Part shown: positions 63,769-64,000 of the stretch, one piece after another
Layout of the letters: every line of letters starts with the position of its first letter
Numbering within the stretch: position 1 is the stretch's first letter
Assembly (NCBI GenBank): GCA_900767915.1
Contig: CAAGAX010000015.1
Coordinates: 61,504-125,503, forward strand
Direction: 5' to 3'
Length of the DNA: 64,000 nt
From: Acholeplasmatales bacterium
GTDB taxonomy: Bacteria > Bacillota_I > Bacilli_A > Acholeplasmatales > Anaeroplasmataceae
Notes under the pieces: model-generated
What the model was told of the DNA's origin: nothing
The model's input: only the letters and a program-made list of their open reading frames with translations
The model's database searches: none
Translations under genes and position numbers: made by a program

Positions 63769-63802
63769 AAAAAAATAAAAGGCTTGATATTTCTATCAAA
63801 CC
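63769..63802 (-). terminator. Terminator of the tRNA-Lys pair
   Basis: On the - strand GGTTTGATA pairs with TATCAAGCC (one G-U) around a 4-base loop, followed by TTTTATTTTTTT. It lies 13 bases past the CCA end of the first tRNA copy. Confidence 0.8.
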
Positions 63803-63815
63803 TGTAATTTTAGAC

Positions 63816-63891
63816 TGGTGGACCCTTGGAGACTCGAACTCCAGACCCACTGATTAAGAGTCAGTTGCTCTACCAACTGAGCTAAGGGTCC
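63816..63891 (-). tRNA. tRNA-Lys (anticodon CUU)
   Basis: 76 nt including encoded CCA. Acceptor GGACCCT/AGGGTCC, D arm with AGCTCAGTTGGTAGAGC, anticodon stem ACTGA/TCAGT around loop CTCTTAA (anticodon CTT, reading AAG), T loop TTCGAGT. Identical to the copy at 63918-63993. Confidence 0.96.
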
Positions 63892-63917
63892 ATATATAAG
63901 ATAAAATTAAATAAAAC

Positions 63918-63993
63918 TGGTGGACCCTTGGAGACTCGAACTCCAGACCCACTGATTAAGAGTCAGTTGCTCTACCAACTGAGCTAAGGGTCC
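63918..63993 (-). tRNA. tRNA-Lys (anticodon CUU), second copy
   Basis: 76 nt, identical to the copy at 63816-63891 and separated from it by 26 bases. It is upstream in the direction of transcription, so both are probably cut from one precursor starting outside the window. Confidence 0.96.
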
Positions 63994-64000
63994 ATATATA

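Overview
The window looks like the chromosome of a low-GC, AT-rich member of the Bacillota, probably a gut-type anaerobe of the Bacilli/Erysipelotrichia/Acholeplasma-like lineages (inference from sequence alone). Evidence: A+T-rich throughout with many TTA/AAT/GAT codons; strong AGGAGG-type ribosome binding sites; lipobox lipoproteins; CsoR, a LuxR-type HTH, a MarR regulator and CcpA-like cre boxes; an [FeFe] hydrogenase. TGA is used as a stop (cas2, recD, the alarmone synthetase) and Trp is TGG, so the code is standard and this is not a Mycoplasma. Every protein gene is on the + strand; the two tRNA-Lys genes and the tracrRNA are on the - strand.

Layout. 1-686: intergenic, with a possible gene relic. 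687-5391: two MacB-like ABC proteins (ATPase fused to permease). 5876-6589: alpha/beta hydrolase, then a strong terminator. 6919-7388: a decayed ISL3-type insertion sequence with both terminal inverted repeats still visible. 7506-15677: a complete type II-A CRISPR-Cas locus: a - strand tracrRNA with a consensus promoter, cas9, cas1, cas2, csn2, a short leader, and an array of 31 repeats and 30 spacers. 15764-18613: CsoR/CopA copper module with tandem CsoR boxes; CopA carries a C-terminal CopZ-like domain that has its own ribosome binding site. 18745-24562: MscS channel, glycerol kinase, RluA-type pseudouridine synthase, group-B-like [FeFe] hydrogenase, small LuxR-type HTH protein. 24898-27635: yybP-ykoY (Mn2+) riboswitch with terminator controlling a P-type cation ATPase.

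27657-44818: carbohydrate locus. GH2 enzyme, GH13 amylase lipoprotein, GH53 galactanase lipoprotein, an ABC importer (binding lipoprotein with an extra C-terminal domain, two permeases, ATPase), pullulanase lipoprotein, then GalT and GalK. It would cut beta-1,4-galactan and alpha-glucans at the cell surface, import the oligosaccharides and feed galactose into the Leloir pathway. Two cre-like boxes follow the promoter of the binding protein gene.

45303-63663: housekeeping and stress genes: Mbeg1-like hydrolase, SurE, HMA metal-binding protein, YqeY, a MarR regulator with a heterodimeric ABC exporter, small ArsR-like HTH, monoacylglycerol-lipase-like hydrolase, zinc-ribbon NUDIX hydrolase, recC-recB-recD, small alarmone synthetase, methionine aminopeptidase. 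Two identical tRNA-Lys(CUU) genes close the window on the - strand.

The most noteworthy items are the CRISPR-Cas9 locus, where the tracrRNA promoter sits inside the cas9 leader and three spacers are variants of one target; the CopA-CopZ fusion with an internal start; the Mn2+ riboswitch on a Ca2+-type ATPase; the fused binding protein; and RecBCD in a low-GC Gram-positive background.
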